NCBI GenBank assembly: GCA_946482595.1
Contig: CAMLSD010000068.1
Span: forward strand, 1-27,542
From: an uncultured Comamonadaceae bacterium
Lineage (GTDB): Bacteria > Pseudomonadota > Gammaproteobacteria > Burkholderiales > Burkholderiaceae
Reading direction: 5' to 3'
DNA length: 27,542 nucleotides
Shown here piece by piece: positions 16,219 to 24,416 of this stretch (its first letter is position 1; each line of letters opens with the position of its first letter). The notes beneath the pieces are model-generated. The model saw only the letters and a program-made list of their open reading frames with translations, ran no database searches and was not told the DNA's origin. The translations under genes were made by a program, and so were the position numbers.

Positions 16219-16243
16219 GATCCCGTGCATCAATCCGATGAGT

Positions 16244-16280
16244 AAATTTAGAAGTCAACAATTTAGAATTCAAGTAAATT
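16244..16280 (+). promoter_or_regulatory. AT-rich tandem-repeat operator/promoter region of kynBUA
   Basis: Two 15-bp direct repeats abut: AATTTAGAAGTCAAC (16245-16259) and AATTTAGAATTCAAG (16260-16274), differing at two positions. AATTTA/TAAATT (16260-16265 and 16275-16280) also form an inverted repeat. TAGAAT (16264-16269) could be a -10. The patch is about 80% A/T in a genome near two-thirds G/C and lies 37-72 bp before kynB. In other bacteria kyn operons are controlled by the Lrp/AsnC-type KynR; helically phased AT-rich repeats suit such a regulator, but its gene is not in this window. Confidence 0.6.
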
Positions 16281-16316
16281 CCGGACTGTGCTGACCAGAT
16301 CGATCGTGTGGTGACC

Positions 16317-16943
16317 ATGAAGCGACTGTGGGACATCTCCCCGCCCCTGCAGGCCGGCAGCCCGGTCTTCCCGGGCGACACCCCTTACCAACAGAGCTGG
16401 GTGGCCACGCTCGGGCCGGGCTGCCCGGTCAACGTGAGCCAGATCACCACCTCGCCTCATGCCGGCGCGCACGCCGATGCGCCCATGCACTACGCCAACG
16501 GTGCGGCCGCCATCGGTGCCGTGTCCCTGGACGCCTATCTGGGCCCCTGCCGTGTCATCCATGCCATCGGTGTGGGCGCCCTGATCGAAGCTCACCACCT
16601 CGCCCACGCCTTCGACCGACTGCCCGCGCGTGTGCTGGTGCGCACGAACCGCGTGGCGCCGGTCGACCACTGGGTCGACAGCTTCACCGCCTTTGCACCC
16701 GACACGCTGGAACGCCTGGCCGACGCGGGCGTGCGGCTGGTGGGCATCGACACCGCCTCGGTGGACCCGGCCGAGAGCAAGACGCTGGACGCCCATCAGG
16801 TGCTGCTGCGGCGCGACATGCGCGTGCTCGAGAACCTGGTGCTCGACGAGGTGCCCGAGGGCGACTACGAACTCATCGCCCTGCCGCTCAAGCTGATGCA
16901 GGCCGACGCAAGCCCCGTGCGCGCCGTGCTGCGCGAACTCTGA
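16317..16943 (+). CDS. kynB: Kynurenine formamidase
   Basis: KynB hydrolyses N-formylkynurenine to kynurenine and formate, the second step of tryptophan breakdown. The 208-residue protein carries the cyclase-family metal motif HAGAHADAPMH (H48-x3-H52-x-D54, H58), which binds two divalent metals. Other family segments are LWDISPPLQAGSPVFPGDTP at the start, GIDTASVDPAESKTLDAH, and the C-terminal GDYELIALPLKLMQADASPV. The ATG at 16317 is preferred; in-frame GTGs at 16308 and 16311 would add two or three residues, and the ribosome binding site is weak for all. It is the first gene of kynB-kynU-kynA. Confidence 0.95.
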   Translation: MKRLWDISPPLQAGSPVFPGDTPYQQSWVATLGPGCPVNVSQITTSPHAGAHADAPMHYANGAAAIGAVSLDAYLGPCRVIHAIGVGALIEAHHLAHAFDRLPARVLVRTNRVAPVDHWVDSFTAFAPDTLERLADAGVRLVGIDTASVDPAESKTLDAHQVLLRRDMRVLENLVLDEVPEGDYELIALPLKLMQADASPVRAVLREL

Positions 16944-16964
16944 CCCCTGCCCTCCGGAGACAAC

Positions 16965-18239
16965 ATGACCCTCACCCGTGAAGACTGCCTGGCGCGCGAC
17001 GCTGGCGATCCGCTGGCCCCGCTGCGCGCACAGTTCGACCTGCCTGCCGGCACCATCTACCTTGACGGCAACTCCCTGGGCGTGTGTCCGCGTGCCACGG
17101 CCGCCCGTGTGGCCGACGTCGTCACGCGCGAGTGGGGACAAGACCTGATCAAGAGCTGGAACACCGCCGGCTGGATCGACCTGCCACAGCGCGTGGGCAA
17201 CAAGATCGCCCAGCTCGTCGGCGCCGGCCCCGACGAACTGGTGGTGGCCGACTCGACCTCGGTCAACCTGTTCAAGGTGCTCAGCGCCGCGTCACGCATG
17301 GCCCGGCAGGACCAGCCCGCGCGCCGGGTGATCGTGTCGGAGCGCAGCAACTTCCCGACCGATCTCTACATCGCCGAAGGCCTGGTGCGTGAACTCGGCT
17401 GGACGCTGCGCCTGATCGAACCCGACGAGGTGCTGCAGAGCCTCACGCCCGACGTGGCCATCCTGATGCTGACCCATGTGAACTACCGCACCGGGCGCAT
17501 GCACGACATGGCAGCCGTGACGCGCGCAGCGCACGACGCAGGCGCCCTGATGATCTGGGACCTGGCCCACTCGGCCGGGGCGGTGCCGGTGGACCTGCAG
17601 GGGGCGGACGCCGACTTTGCCGTGGGCTGCGGCTACAAGTACCTCAACGGTGGCCCCGGTGCGCCGGCCTTCGTCTGGAGCCACCCGCGCCACGCCAGCC
17701 GCTTCTGGCAACCGCTGTCGGGCTGGATGGGGCATGCGGCGCCGTTCCGCTTCACGCCCGACTACCAACCGGCCCCCGGCATCACCCGCTACCTGTGCGG
17801 CACGCCGCCCGTCATCTCGCTGGCCGCGCTGGAGTGCGGCGTCGACACGGTGCTGGCGGCTGCGCCCTATGGCGGCATGCCGGCACTGCGTGAAAAGTCG
17901 CTGGCGCTGACCCGCCTGTTTGCCGAACTGGTCGAGGCCCGCTGCGCCGGCACCGGCCTGAGCGTGGTGTCGCCGCGCGAAGACGCCCTGCGCGGCAGCC
18001 AGGTCTGCCTGACCCGGGCCGAAGGTGCCTATGCGATCGTGCAGGCGCTGATCGCGCGTGGCGTGATCGGCGACTTCCGCGCCGGAGATGCGCACACACC
18101 GGACATCCTGCGCTTCGGATTCACGCCGCTGTACGTCGGTTTTGCCGACGTGTGGGATGCCGTCGAGCACCTGGTGCAGGTGATGCAGACCGGCGAATGG
18201 CGCGAGGCGCGCTTCAACCAACGTGCGGCAGTGACCTGA
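16965..18239 (+). CDS. kynU: Kynureninase
   Basis: KynU is a PLP enzyme that splits kynurenine into anthranilate and alanine. The 424-residue protein has [15 protein letters not shown] near the N-terminus, [16 protein letters not shown] (cofactor phosphate), [32 protein letters not shown] with the PLP-ring aspartate, and the Schiff-base lysine in [14 protein letters not shown] (K225). Length and motifs are complete. The ATG at 16965 has CCGGAG well placed upstream and lies 21 nt after the kynB stop; kynA follows after 12 nt. With KynA and KynB it forms the whole anthranilate branch from tryptophan. No anthranilate-degrading genes are in the window. Confidence 0.96.
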   Translation: MTLTREDCLARDAGDPLAPLRAQFDLPAGTIYLDGNSLGVCPRATAARVADVVTREWGQDLIKSWNTAGWIDLPQRVGNKIAQLVGAGPDELVVADSTSVNLFKVLSAASRMARQDQPARRVIVSERSNFPTDLYIAEGLVRELGWTLRLIEPDEVLQSLTPDVAILMLTHVNYRTGRMHDMAAVTRAAHDAGALMIWDLAHSAGAVPVDLQGADADFAVGCGYKYLNGGPGAPAFVWSHPRHASRFWQPLSGWMGHAAPFRFTPDYQPAPGITRYLCGTPPVISLAALECGVDTVLAAAPYGGMPALREKSLALTRLFAELVEARCAGTGLSVVSPREDALRGSQVCLTRAEGAYAIVQALIARGVIGDFRAGDAHTPDILRFGFTPLYVGFADVWDAVEHLVQVMQTGEWREARFNQRAAVT

Positions 18240-18251
18240 GCGGAGCAGACC

Positions 18252-19103
18252 ATGACCGGACCTGAAAACACCACCGAACGCATCGTCAAGGAAGAGCGCG
18301 CCCAGCTCGATTTCTCGCGCGACATGAGCTATGGCGACTACCTGCACCTCGACCAGGTGCTCAGCGCCCAGCACCCGCTGTCACCCGAGCACAACGAGAT
18401 GCTGTTCATCGTGCAGCATCAGACCAGCGAGCTGTGGATGAAGCTGATGCTGCACGAACTGAGTGCCGCCATCGCCTGCGTCGCCCGCGACGAGCTGCCT
18501 GCCGCGTTCAAGATGCTGGCGCGCGTCAGCAAGATCATGGAGCAACTGGTGCACGCCTGGGATGTGCTGGCCACGATGACGCCGCCGGAGTACTCGGCCA
18601 TCCGCCCCTACCTGAGCAATTCGAGCGGTTTCCAGAGCTATCAGTACCGCTGCATCGAATTTGCGCTGGGCAACAAGAATGCCGCGATGCTCAAGCCGCA
18701 TGCCCACCGGCCGGAACTCCTGGCACGTGTCGAGGCGGCCTACCGCGCGCCGTCGCTGTACGACGAGTCGTTGCGGCTGCTGGCCCGCCGCGGCCTGCCC
18801 GTGCCTGTCAGCCACACCGATCGTGACTGGACCCAGCCGTATGCCGAAAGTGCCGAGGTCGAACAGGCCTGGCTGCAGGTCTACCGCCAGCCCGAAGCGC
18901 ACTGGGACCTGTACCAGCTGGGCGAGGAACTGACCGACCTGGAAGACGCCTTCCGGCTCTGGCGATTCCGCCATGTGACCACGGTGGAGCGGGTGATCGG
19001 GTTCAAGCGGGGCACAGGGGGCACGTCGGGCGTGGGTTATCTGCGCAAGATGCTCGATGTGGTGCTCTTCCCGGAGATCTGGAAGCTGCGCACCGACCTC
19101 TGA
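18252..19103 (+). CDS. kynA: Tryptophan 2,3-dioxygenase
   Basis: KynA is a heme enzyme that opens the indole ring of tryptophan with O2 to give N-formylkynurenine, the first step of the pathway encoded here. The 283-residue, mainly helical protein shows [18 protein letters not shown], the substrate-side [39 protein letters not shown], and the heme-ligand segment [20 protein letters not shown], with the axial histidine at 241. The length is typical of bacterial TDO tetramers. The ATG at 18252 has GGAG upstream and follows kynU by 12 nt. It is the last gene of kynBUA; gene order is roughly the reverse of the pathway order. Confidence 0.96.
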   Translation: MTGPENTTERIVKEERAQLDFSRDMSYGDYLHLDQVLSAQHPLSPEHNEMLFIVQHQTSELWMKLMLHELSAAIACVARDELPAAFKMLARVSKIMEQLVHAWDVLATMTPPEYSAIRPYLSNSSGFQSYQYRCIEFALGNKNAAMLKPHAHRPELLARVEAAYRAPSLYDESLRLLARRGLPVPVSHTDRDWTQPYAESAEVEQAWLQVYRQPEAHWDLYQLGEELTDLEDAFRLWRFRHVTTVERVIGFKRGTGGTSGVGYLRKMLDVVLFPEIWKLRTDL

Positions 19104-19457
19104 ACCGTCATGCAAGGCCGCCCAGGCAGGGGCGGCACGGCCCCGCGGCACCTGCGGCCCCCGCGCCGGCCCTGGCCGGCGGGGGGTGCGGCACACGATA
19201 CGCCAGCGGGATGCCGACCGGCCACTAGCCGGACGGAACGCCTTGCGGCGAACACCCGCCGTGATGACAGCGCGCTTCCAAGTGTTTCAAAACCGGACAA
19301 TCGCGAATATCCCCCTACGGGGGGAGTCCGGTGAAATGCAGCGACCCGGCAGACACGCTGCCCACCGCGCAAGCGGCGCCTGCGGGCAAGCAGCTAACAT
19401 CTCGGCCGGAATGTCCCAACGAACGCAAACGCAGCCCGTCGCTGCACAACCCTAGTC
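19104..19457 (+). other. 354-bp intergenic region, kynA to ppnP
   Basis: No gene is supported. The first 90 bp is extremely GC-rich, with GCCGGCC-CT-GGCCGGC (19165-19180) and other GC stems that may end the kyn transcript without a T-tract. The nested hairpin at 19292-19332 is the most ordered part. A weak -10 candidate TAACAT (19395-19400) precedes ppnP. Short open frames here have no recognisable composition or start signal. Confidence 0.6.
19292..19332 (+). promoter_or_regulatory. Nested hairpin (CCCCC-TACG-GGGGG core) upstream of ppnP
   Basis: The outer arms ACCGGAC (19292-19298) and GTCCGGT (19326-19332) are perfect complements. Inside and directly abutting on the 3' side, TCCCCC (19310-19315) and GGGGGA (19320-19325) form a 6-bp stem capped by TACG. 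The 11-nt bulge between stems on the 5' side is AT-rich. As RNA it would be a stable bulged hairpin; as DNA, the C-run/G-run palindrome recalls operators of CsoR/RcnR-type repressors. Neither role is shown by the sequence, and no such regulator gene is nearby. Confidence 0.5.
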
Positions 19458-19775
19458 ATGACTCAACAGATCAGCAACGTCACCGTCAGCACCCAGGCCA
19501 ACGTCTATTTCGACGGCAAGTGCGTTTCTCACACGATCACCCTGGCCGACGGCACCCGCAAGAGCGTCGGCGTGATCCTGCCGGCCACGCTGACCTTCAA
19601 CACCGGCGCCCCCGAAGTGATGGAAACCGTCGCCGGCGCGTGTGAGGTGCGCCTTGCAGGTCAGGACAGCTGGACGCGCTACGAAGCCGGCCAGTCGTTC
19701 AATGTGCCGGCCAACGCCAGCTTCGACATCCGCGTCGAAGGCGGGCCGTATCACTACATCTGCCATTTCGGCTGA
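19458..19775 (+). CDS. ppnP: Pyrimidine/purine nucleoside phosphorylase (DUF1255 cupin)
   Basis: PpnP phosphorolyses a broad range of nucleosides to base and ribose-1-phosphate for salvage. The 105-residue protein is a single cupin domain: VSTQANVYFDGKCVSHTITL, then DGTRKSVGVILPATLTFNTG, EVMETVAGACEVRL, and the end GQSFNVPANASFDIRVEG with PYHYICHFG. Length and motifs match the DUF1255/PpnP family closely. The ATG at 19458 gives the family N-terminus but lacks a visible Shine-Dalgarno. It stands alone, with a long structured upstream region, and converges on the GRDP-like gene; the 107-bp gap between them has repeats of GATGCCGGC (19833-19841, 19853-19861) that may form a weak terminator stem with GCCGGCAT (19786-19793). 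Confidence 0.9.
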   Translation: MTQQISNVTVSTQANVYFDGKCVSHTITLADGTRKSVGVILPATLTFNTGAPEVMETVAGACEVRLAGQDSWTRYEAGQSFNVPANASFDIRVEGGPYHYICHFG

Positions 19776-19882
19776 CCTGCGCCGGGCCGGCATGCGCCGA
19801 TCAAGGCCAGGTTCTGCAGGCTGTTGGCGCAAGATGCCGGCATATCGGGCCTGATGCCGGCTCAAGGCGGCTTGGTACGGCG

Positions 19883-20722
19883 TCAGTCCCCACCGCCGCC
19901 GCAGCCCCCACCGTCCCCGCCCCCGTCGCCCGAGCCACCATCGCTGCTGCTGTCGCAGCCGCCCATGCCGTCGGCATCGCCGCTGGCCGAGCCGTCGCCG
20001 AACGAGGTGCCGCAGTGCACCCCGCTGGCCGCACTCTCACCGATCAGGCGGCAGTCGGGCACGTAGCGGAAGCCGTCGGGAATGGCGAGCTCGGCGTCCA
20101 GGGCGAACAGCAGCGGCAGGGTCATCGGCAAGCGGGGGTCGATGCCCTCCTCGCGGCAGGACCAGTACCAGGTGCGCCGCAGGCCGTCGTTGCGACGGGC
20201 GTCATGGCCCAGCGTCTGCGCCGGACTGTGGTCGAGAAAGCGGCCGAAGGCCCGCTGGCAGAACGTGCGGTAGGCCCGCGTGTCCAGGATGAACTCGTGC
20301 CACAGGGCATCGGCCACCCGGGAGGGCATGGCCACGAAGCGCCCGTTGGACTTCAGGTAGGCCAGGAAGAACTGGCGCAGGCCTCGCTCGACATCGCGCA
20401 GCGCCTCGCGGCTCAGTTGCGGGTATTGCGATCGCACTGCAGCGCTCAGGTGGGTGGGAAGCGGCGCGCTGCGCACATAGGCTTCCTGCGCACTGCGCTC
20501 CAGCACCTTGAGCGTGATCCAGGCGATCAGGCCGATCACCGCCAGCACGATTGCCACCGGCGGCATCCCCAGCCGCAGCGCCTGCACCATGGCCGCGATG
20601 ACCGCCACCACCAGCACCAGGCGAACCCAGCGCCACAGACCGCTCATCATCGTCTGCCAGGCGGCACCCCTCGAGTTCACCGTCACCATCTTGTTCTTCT
20701 TGTTGTTGTTCTTGTTGTTCAT
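19883..20722 (-). CDS. GRDP-like membrane protein with Gly/Ser/Asp/Cys-rich tail
   Basis: A 279-residue protein. The start MNNKNNNKKNKM is encoded by an AAC/AAG-rich tract; a second ATG at 20689 would skip it. Two hydrophobic helices follow (LWRWVRLVLVVAVIAAMVQA and MPPVAIVLAVIGLIAWITL), then a soluble domain with VADALWHEFILDTRAYRTFC and FGRFLDHSPAQTLG, resembling the bacterial glycine-rich-domain-protein-like (GRDP, DUF1399) motif. The last 40 or so residues are almost only Gly, Ser, Asp and Cys (SSDGGSGDGGGDGGGCGGGGD end). It is probably inner-membrane anchored. The His/Asp pattern WHEFI..DTR could bind metal, but function is unknown. It stands alone between ppnP and murB. Confidence 0.7.
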   Translation of the reverse strand: MNNKNNNKKNKMVTVNSRGAAWQTMMSGLWRWVRLVLVVAVIAAMVQALRLGMPPVAIVLAVIGLIAWITLKVLERSAQEAYVRSAPLPTHLSAAVRSQYPQLSREALRDVERGLRQFFLAYLKSNGRFVAMPSRVADALWHEFILDTRAYRTFCQRAFGRFLDHSPAQTLGHDARRNDGLRRTWYWSCREEGIDPRLPMTLPLLFALDAELAIPDGFRYVPDCRLIGESAASGVHCGTSFGDGSASGDADGMGGCDSSSDGGSGDGGGDGGGCGGGGD

Positions 20723-20837
20723 GCCTGGCAGTGTGCGACAGCCGTGTGACACATCCGTGACAAGGTGGATCCGACCGGCTGGTGGCTCGCAGGGCGCAAC
20801 GGGCTCGCGTCAGCGACGGGCCCGGCGCCACGCCGGC

Positions 20838-21854
20838 TCACACCACCACCGGCTCCGGCTCGAGCCGGATGCCGAATCGGCCATAGACGCTCTCCTGGAT
20901 TGCCCGGGCCAGCGTGACGACCTCCGCCCCTGTCGCGCCGCCGCGATTGACCAGCACCAGGGCCTGGCGGTCATGCACGCCGGCACGGCCGATGGTCTTG
21001 CCCTTCCAGCCGCAGGCGTCGATCAACCAGCCCGCGGCCAGCTTGAAGCTGCCGTCGGGCATCGGGTAGTGCACGATCTCCGGGTCGCGGCCGATGATGT
21101 CGCGGCACTGCTCCGGCGTGACCACCGGGTTCTTGAAAAAGCTGCCAGCGTTGCCGATGACGCCCGGATCCGGCAGCTTGGCCCGGCGGATGGCGCAGAT
21201 CCAGTCGAAGACCTGCTGCGCGCTCGGCTCGGCGATGCCGGTTTCCTCGCGCTTGCGTTCGAGGTCCAGGTAGCCCAGCACGGGCTGCCAGGGCCGCGGC
21301 AGCCGCAATCTGACGCGCGTGATCACGCTCTTGCCGGCCAGGGCCCGCTTGAAGATGCTGTCGCGGTAGCCAAAGCGGCACATCGGTCCGGTCAGGGTCA
21401 CGCTGCGCCCGGTCACCAGGTCGACCGCATCGAGCGATTCGAATCGGTCGGTCAGTTCGATGCCGTAGGCGCCGATGTTCTGCACCGGCGCCGCCCCGAC
21501 CGTACCGGGGATCAGGGCCAGGTTTTCCAGGCCGGGCAGGCCCTGGGCCAGCGTCCAGGTGACCAGGTCGTGCCAGCGCTCGCCGCCACCGGCCTCAACG
21601 ATCCAGGCGTCGTCGCGCTCCTCCAGCAGCCGCAGGCCCGCCACCTCCACCTTCAGCACCACCGCACCCACATCGCGCGTGAGCACGATGTTGCTGCCCC
21701 CACCGAGCACGAACTTGGGCGCACGGCCGAGTTCCGGGTGGTCGAGCACCCGGCGCACGTCGGCATCGCTGCGGATGCGCACCAGGGTTTGCGCGAGGGC
21801 CGGCAGGCCGAAGCTGTTGTACGGTTTGAGGCTGACGCCCGTCTCGATTTGCAT
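20838..21854 (-). CDS. murB: UDP-N-acetylenolpyruvoylglucosamine reductase
   Basis: MurB reduces UDP-GlcNAc-enolpyruvate to UDP-MurNAc with NADPH and FAD in peptidoglycan synthesis (cytoplasm). The 338-residue protein has the FAD-binding [13 protein letters not shown] and [12 protein letters not shown], the core [28 protein letters not shown], and the catalytic-serine motif [14 protein letters not shown], with C-terminal [15 protein letters not shown]. It carries the type I MurB insertion pattern, as in E. coli. The ATG at 21854 ([13 protein letters not shown]) is preferred; 16 upstream residues of the open frame are not family-like. It is divergent from yajQ, with 71 bp between starts. Confidence 0.96.
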   Translation of the reverse strand: MQIETGVSLKPYNSFGLPALAQTLVRIRSDADVRRVLDHPELGRAPKFVLGGGSNIVLTRDVGAVVLKVEVAGLRLLEERDDAWIVEAGGGERWHDLVTWTLAQGLPGLENLALIPGTVGAAPVQNIGAYGIELTDRFESLDAVDLVTGRSVTLTGPMCRFGYRDSIFKRALAGKSVITRVRLRLPRPWQPVLGYLDLERKREETGIAEPSAQQVFDWICAIRRAKLPDPGVIGNAGSFFKNPVVTPEQCRDIIGRDPEIVHYPMPDGSFKLAAGWLIDACGWKGKTIGRAGVHDRQALVLVNRGGATGAEVVTLARAIQESVYGRFGIRLEPEPVVV

Positions 21855-21925
21855 GGCAGAATTTTCGCCGATTGCAACGCGGCCGCGCCGCGAGACCTCC
21901 ACGACCCTTCACCCACACGCCTGCC

Positions 21926-22411
21926 ATGCCCAGTTTCGACACCGTTCTCGAACCCAACCTCGTCGAGGTGCGCAATGCCGTCGACCAGAGCAACAAGGAG
22001 ATCGGTACGCGCTTCGACTTCAAGGGATCCGACGCCCGCCTCGAACTGAAGGACAAGGAGCTCACCGCCTATGCCGACAGCGATTTCCAGCTCGAGCAGG
22101 TGCGCGACGTCCTGACCGCCAAGCTCACCAAGCGCAGCGTCGACGTGCGCTTTCTGGACATCGGCAAGGTCGAGAAGATCGGTGGCGACAAGGTCAAGCA
22201 GCTCATTCGCATCAAGGCCGGCATCGAGTCCGACCTGGCCAAGAAGATCCAGCAGCTCGTCAAGGGCAGCAAGATCAAGGTGCAGGCGGCCATTCAGGGC
22301 GACACGGTGCGTGTCACCGGCGCCAAGCGTGACGACCTTCAGGCGGTGATGGCGCTGCTGCGCAAGGACATCACCGAAGTGCCCTTGAGCTTCAACAACT
22401 TCCGCGACTGA
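21926..22411 (+). CDS. YajQ family cyclic-di-GMP-binding protein
   Basis: A 161-residue soluble protein matching the YajQ/DUF520 family along its length: [20 protein letters not shown], then [53 protein letters not shown], and the end [20 protein letters not shown]. Family members have two ferredoxin-like folds and bind nucleotides; in Xanthomonas and Pseudomonas homologues bind cyclic di-GMP and affect transcription. Whether this one does is not shown. The start at 21926 is the family start; 18 upstream residues of the open frame lie over the murB/yajQ divergent gap. The ribosome binding site is weak. It may be co-transcribed with the protease gene 36 nt downstream. Confidence 0.92.
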   Translation: MPSFDTVLEPNLVEVRNAVDQSNKEIGTRFDFKGSDARLELKDKELTAYADSDFQLEQVRDVLTAKLTKRSVDVRFLDIGKVEKIGGDKVKQLIRIKAGIESDLAKKIQQLVKGSKIKVQAAIQGDTVRVTGAKRDDLQAVMALLRKDITEVPLSFNNFRD

Positions 22412-22447
22412 GCTGCCTGCTCCGGCATCACCGACCCCAGGACCCCC

Positions 22448-23083
22448 ATGAAGCTCCCCCTCCCCTACATCGCTGCGGCCCTGGGCCTGGCAGTCGTCAA
22501 TGCATCGGCCCAGTCGGTCGCCTTGTCCGGCATCCTGGGCAGCAAGGCCCTGCTGGTGATCGAAGGCGTGCCGCGCACGCTGGCCGTCGGCGCCAGCGCC
22601 GACGGGGTGCGACTCATCAGCCTGAACAATGGCCAGGCCGTGGTCGAGGTGGCCGGCAAGCGCCAGTCGCTGACGCTCGGCGGGGCGCAGGTCTCGCTGG
22701 GCGGGGGTGCCACGGGCGGGCGCATCGTGCTCAACGCGGGCGACGGTGGCCACTACACCACACCCGGGCAGATCAATGGCGCCACCGTGCAGTTCATGGT
22801 CGACACCGGCGCCACCGCTGTCGCCCTCACCGTGGCCGAGGCCAACCGCATCGGCCTGCGCTACCAGCAGGGCCAGCAGGTCATGCTGAGCACCGCCAAC
22901 GGCAGGGTGCCGGCCTACAGGGTGCGGCTCAATTCGGTGCGCATCGGCGAGGTCGAGGTGTTCGGCGTCGACGCCGTGGTGGCACCGCGTGACATGCCCT
23001 ACGTGCTGCTGGGCAACAGCTTCCTGAGCCGATTCCAGATGAAGACCGAGAACAACACGCTCACACTGGAGCGGCGATTCTGA
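22448..23083 (+). CDS. Retropepsin-like aspartic protease (TIGR02281 type), exported
   Basis: A 211-residue protein with a clear signal peptide (MKLPLPYIAAALGLAVVNAS, cut about ASA-QS near residue 22). The middle (about 25-85) is beta-rich with no named motif. The protease part has the catalytic FMVDTGATAVALT (D119-T-G), a flap-like region LSTANGRVPAYRVRL, and the psi-loop VLLGNSFLSRFQM, as in clan AA single-domain proteases that act as dimers. It is likely periplasmic; substrates are unknown. The gene follows yajQ by 36 nt. Downstream, two small hairpins (23099-23113 and 23116-23133) separate it from the acyl-CoA dehydrogenase pair. Confidence 0.85.
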   Translation: MKLPLPYIAAALGLAVVNASAQSVALSGILGSKALLVIEGVPRTLAVGASADGVRLISLNNGQAVVEVAGKRQSLTLGGAQVSLGGGATGGRIVLNAGDGGHYTTPGQINGATVQFMVDTGATAVALTVAEANRIGLRYQQGQQVMLSTANGRVPAYRVRLNSVRIGEVEVFGVDAVVAPRDMPYVLLGNSFLSRFQMKTENNTLTLERRF

Positions 23084-23098
23084 CCATCCTGCGTCGAC

Positions 23099-23133
23099 GG
23101 GGCACAGAGCCCCTCGTGTCACCGCAGGGACAC
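23099..23133 (+). terminator. Two short hairpins after the aspartic protease gene
   Basis: GGGGC-ACAGA-GCCCC (23099-23113) is followed by GTGTC (23116-23120) and GACAC (23129-23133). There is no T-tract. Just beyond, TAAACT (23155-23160) is a -10 candidate for the acyl-CoA dehydrogenase pair, without a good -35. Confidence 0.35.
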
Positions 23134-23217
23134 CCGGATTCGAACGGTCGTGCGTAAACTGTGCCGTCGGTGGCCGGTTTGCCAGCAGCCTCGGCGAAGT
23201 CACCTGAAGGAGACATG

Positions 23218-24414
23218 ATGGATTTGAACTTCACGGCAGAAGAACAGGCCTTCCGCGAAGAGATCCGCGCCTGGGTGCGCGCGAACCTTCCGAAGGACAT
23301 CAGCCACAAGGTCCACAATGCACTGCGCCTGGAAAAGGACGACATGCAGCGCTGGGCGAAGATCCTGGGCAAGAAAGGCTGGCACGGCTGGGCCTGGCCC
23401 AAGGAATTCGGCGGCCCGGGCTGGAACGCGGTGCAACGCCATCTCTTCGAGGAAGAGTGCGCGCTGGCCGGCGCCCCGCGTGTGGTGCCCTTCGGCCCGG
23501 TGATGGTCGCACCGGTCATCATGGCCTTCGGTTCGCCCGAGCAGCAGCAGCGCTTCCTGCCGGGCATCATGAGCGGTGAGGTCTGGTGGAGCCAGGGCTA
23601 CAGCGAGCCCGGCTCGGGTTCGGACCTGGCCTCGCTGAAATGCCGCGCCGAACGTCAGGGCGACAAGTACATCGTCAACGGCCAGAAGACCTGGACCACG
23701 CTCGGCCAGTACGGCGACTGGATCTTCTGCCTCGTGCGCACCTCCACCGAAGGCAAGCCCCAGACCGGCATCAGCTTCCTGCTGATCGACATGAAGTCGC
23801 CCGGCATCACCGTGCGGCCGATCATCACGCTCGACGGTGAGCACGAAGTCAACGAGGTGTGGTTCGACAACGTCGAGGTACCGGCGGAAAACCTCGTCGG
23901 CCAGGAGAACCAGGGCTGGACCTATGCCAAGTACCTGCTGGCCCACGAGCGCACCAACATCGCCGACGTGAACCGCGCCAAGCGCGAGCTCGAGCGCCTC
24001 AAGCGCATTGCCAGGACCGAACGCAGCGGCGCCCGCCCGCTGATCGACGACGTGCGGTTCCGCGACCAGATCGCGTTGCTCGAGGTCGACATCGTCGCAC
24101 TCGAGATGATGGTGCTGCGGGTGCTGAGCGCCGAGCGCGGCGGCAAGAAAGCGCTGGACGTGGCGGCCCTGCTGAAGATTCGCGGCTCGGAGATCCAGCA
24201 GCGCTACACCGAGCTGATGATGCTGGCCAGCGGACCGTATTCGCTGCCCTTCATCTTCGAGGCCATGGAGGCCGGCTGGCAGGGCGACTACGTGGGTGCG
24301 ATGCATTGCGCCCCGCTCGCGTCGACCTACTTCAACGTGCGCAAGACCACGATCTACGGCGGCTCGAACGAAGTTCAGCGCAACATCGTGGCGCAGATGA
24401 CCCTGGGAGTGTGA
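23218..24414 (+). CDS. Acyl-CoA dehydrogenase, large/alpha subunit type (PimC-like)
   Basis: A 398-residue flavoprotein of the acyl-CoA dehydrogenase family: MDLNFTAEEQAFREEIRAWV, then GWAWPKEFGGPGW, QGYSEPGSGSDLASL (FAD/substrate binding), NGQKTWTT, and the C-terminal KTTIYGGSNEVQRNIVAQ. The usual MCAD-position catalytic Glu (YEGT) is Gly here (IYGGS, G381). A Glu in LLAHERTNIA (E244) lies where the alpha subunits of actinobacterial heteromeric enzymes carry theirs. It resembles pimeloyl-CoA dehydrogenase large subunit (PimC), but the substrate is not certain. The second of two adjacent ATGs (23215, 23218) is best spaced from AAGGAG. The partner gene follows after 2 nt. Confidence 0.85.
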   Translation: MDLNFTAEEQAFREEIRAWVRANLPKDISHKVHNALRLEKDDMQRWAKILGKKGWHGWAWPKEFGGPGWNAVQRHLFEEECALAGAPRVVPFGPVMVAPVIMAFGSPEQQQRFLPGIMSGEVWWSQGYSEPGSGSDLASLKCRAERQGDKYIVNGQKTWTTLGQYGDWIFCLVRTSTEGKPQTGISFLLIDMKSPGITVRPIITLDGEHEVNEVWFDNVEVPAENLVGQENQGWTYAKYLLAHERTNIADVNRAKRELERLKRIARTERSGARPLIDDVRFRDQIALLEVDIVALEMMVLRVLSAERGGKKALDVAALLKIRGSEIQQRYTELMMLASGPYSLPFIFEAMEAGWQGDYVGAMHCAPLASTYFNVRKTTIYGGSNEVQRNIVAQMTLGV

Positions 24415-24416
24415 CC

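Noticed and set aside
14356..16233. 625-residue minus-strand frame antisense to the vWA gene
   Set aside because: Same shadow effect. The plus strand has a signal sequence, an intact MIDAS and a Shine-Dalgarno.
19833..19861. GATGCCGGC direct repeat between ppnP and the GRDP-like gene
   Set aside because: It is only two short GC-rich copies 20 bp apart; too short to be a repeat element or array, at most part of a weak terminator.
23134..23147. Possible tRNA T-arm motif (GGATTCGAAC) before the acyl-CoA dehydrogenase pair
   Set aside because: The flanks do not form a 5-bp T stem on either strand and no anticodon or acceptor stem is present; chance similarity.
23859..24416. In-frame extension upstream of the second acyl-CoA dehydrogenase
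   Set aside because: It is an alternative frame of the first dehydrogenase gene and Arg/Ala/Gly-rich. The ATG at 24417 gives the proper family start, so no fusion is implied.
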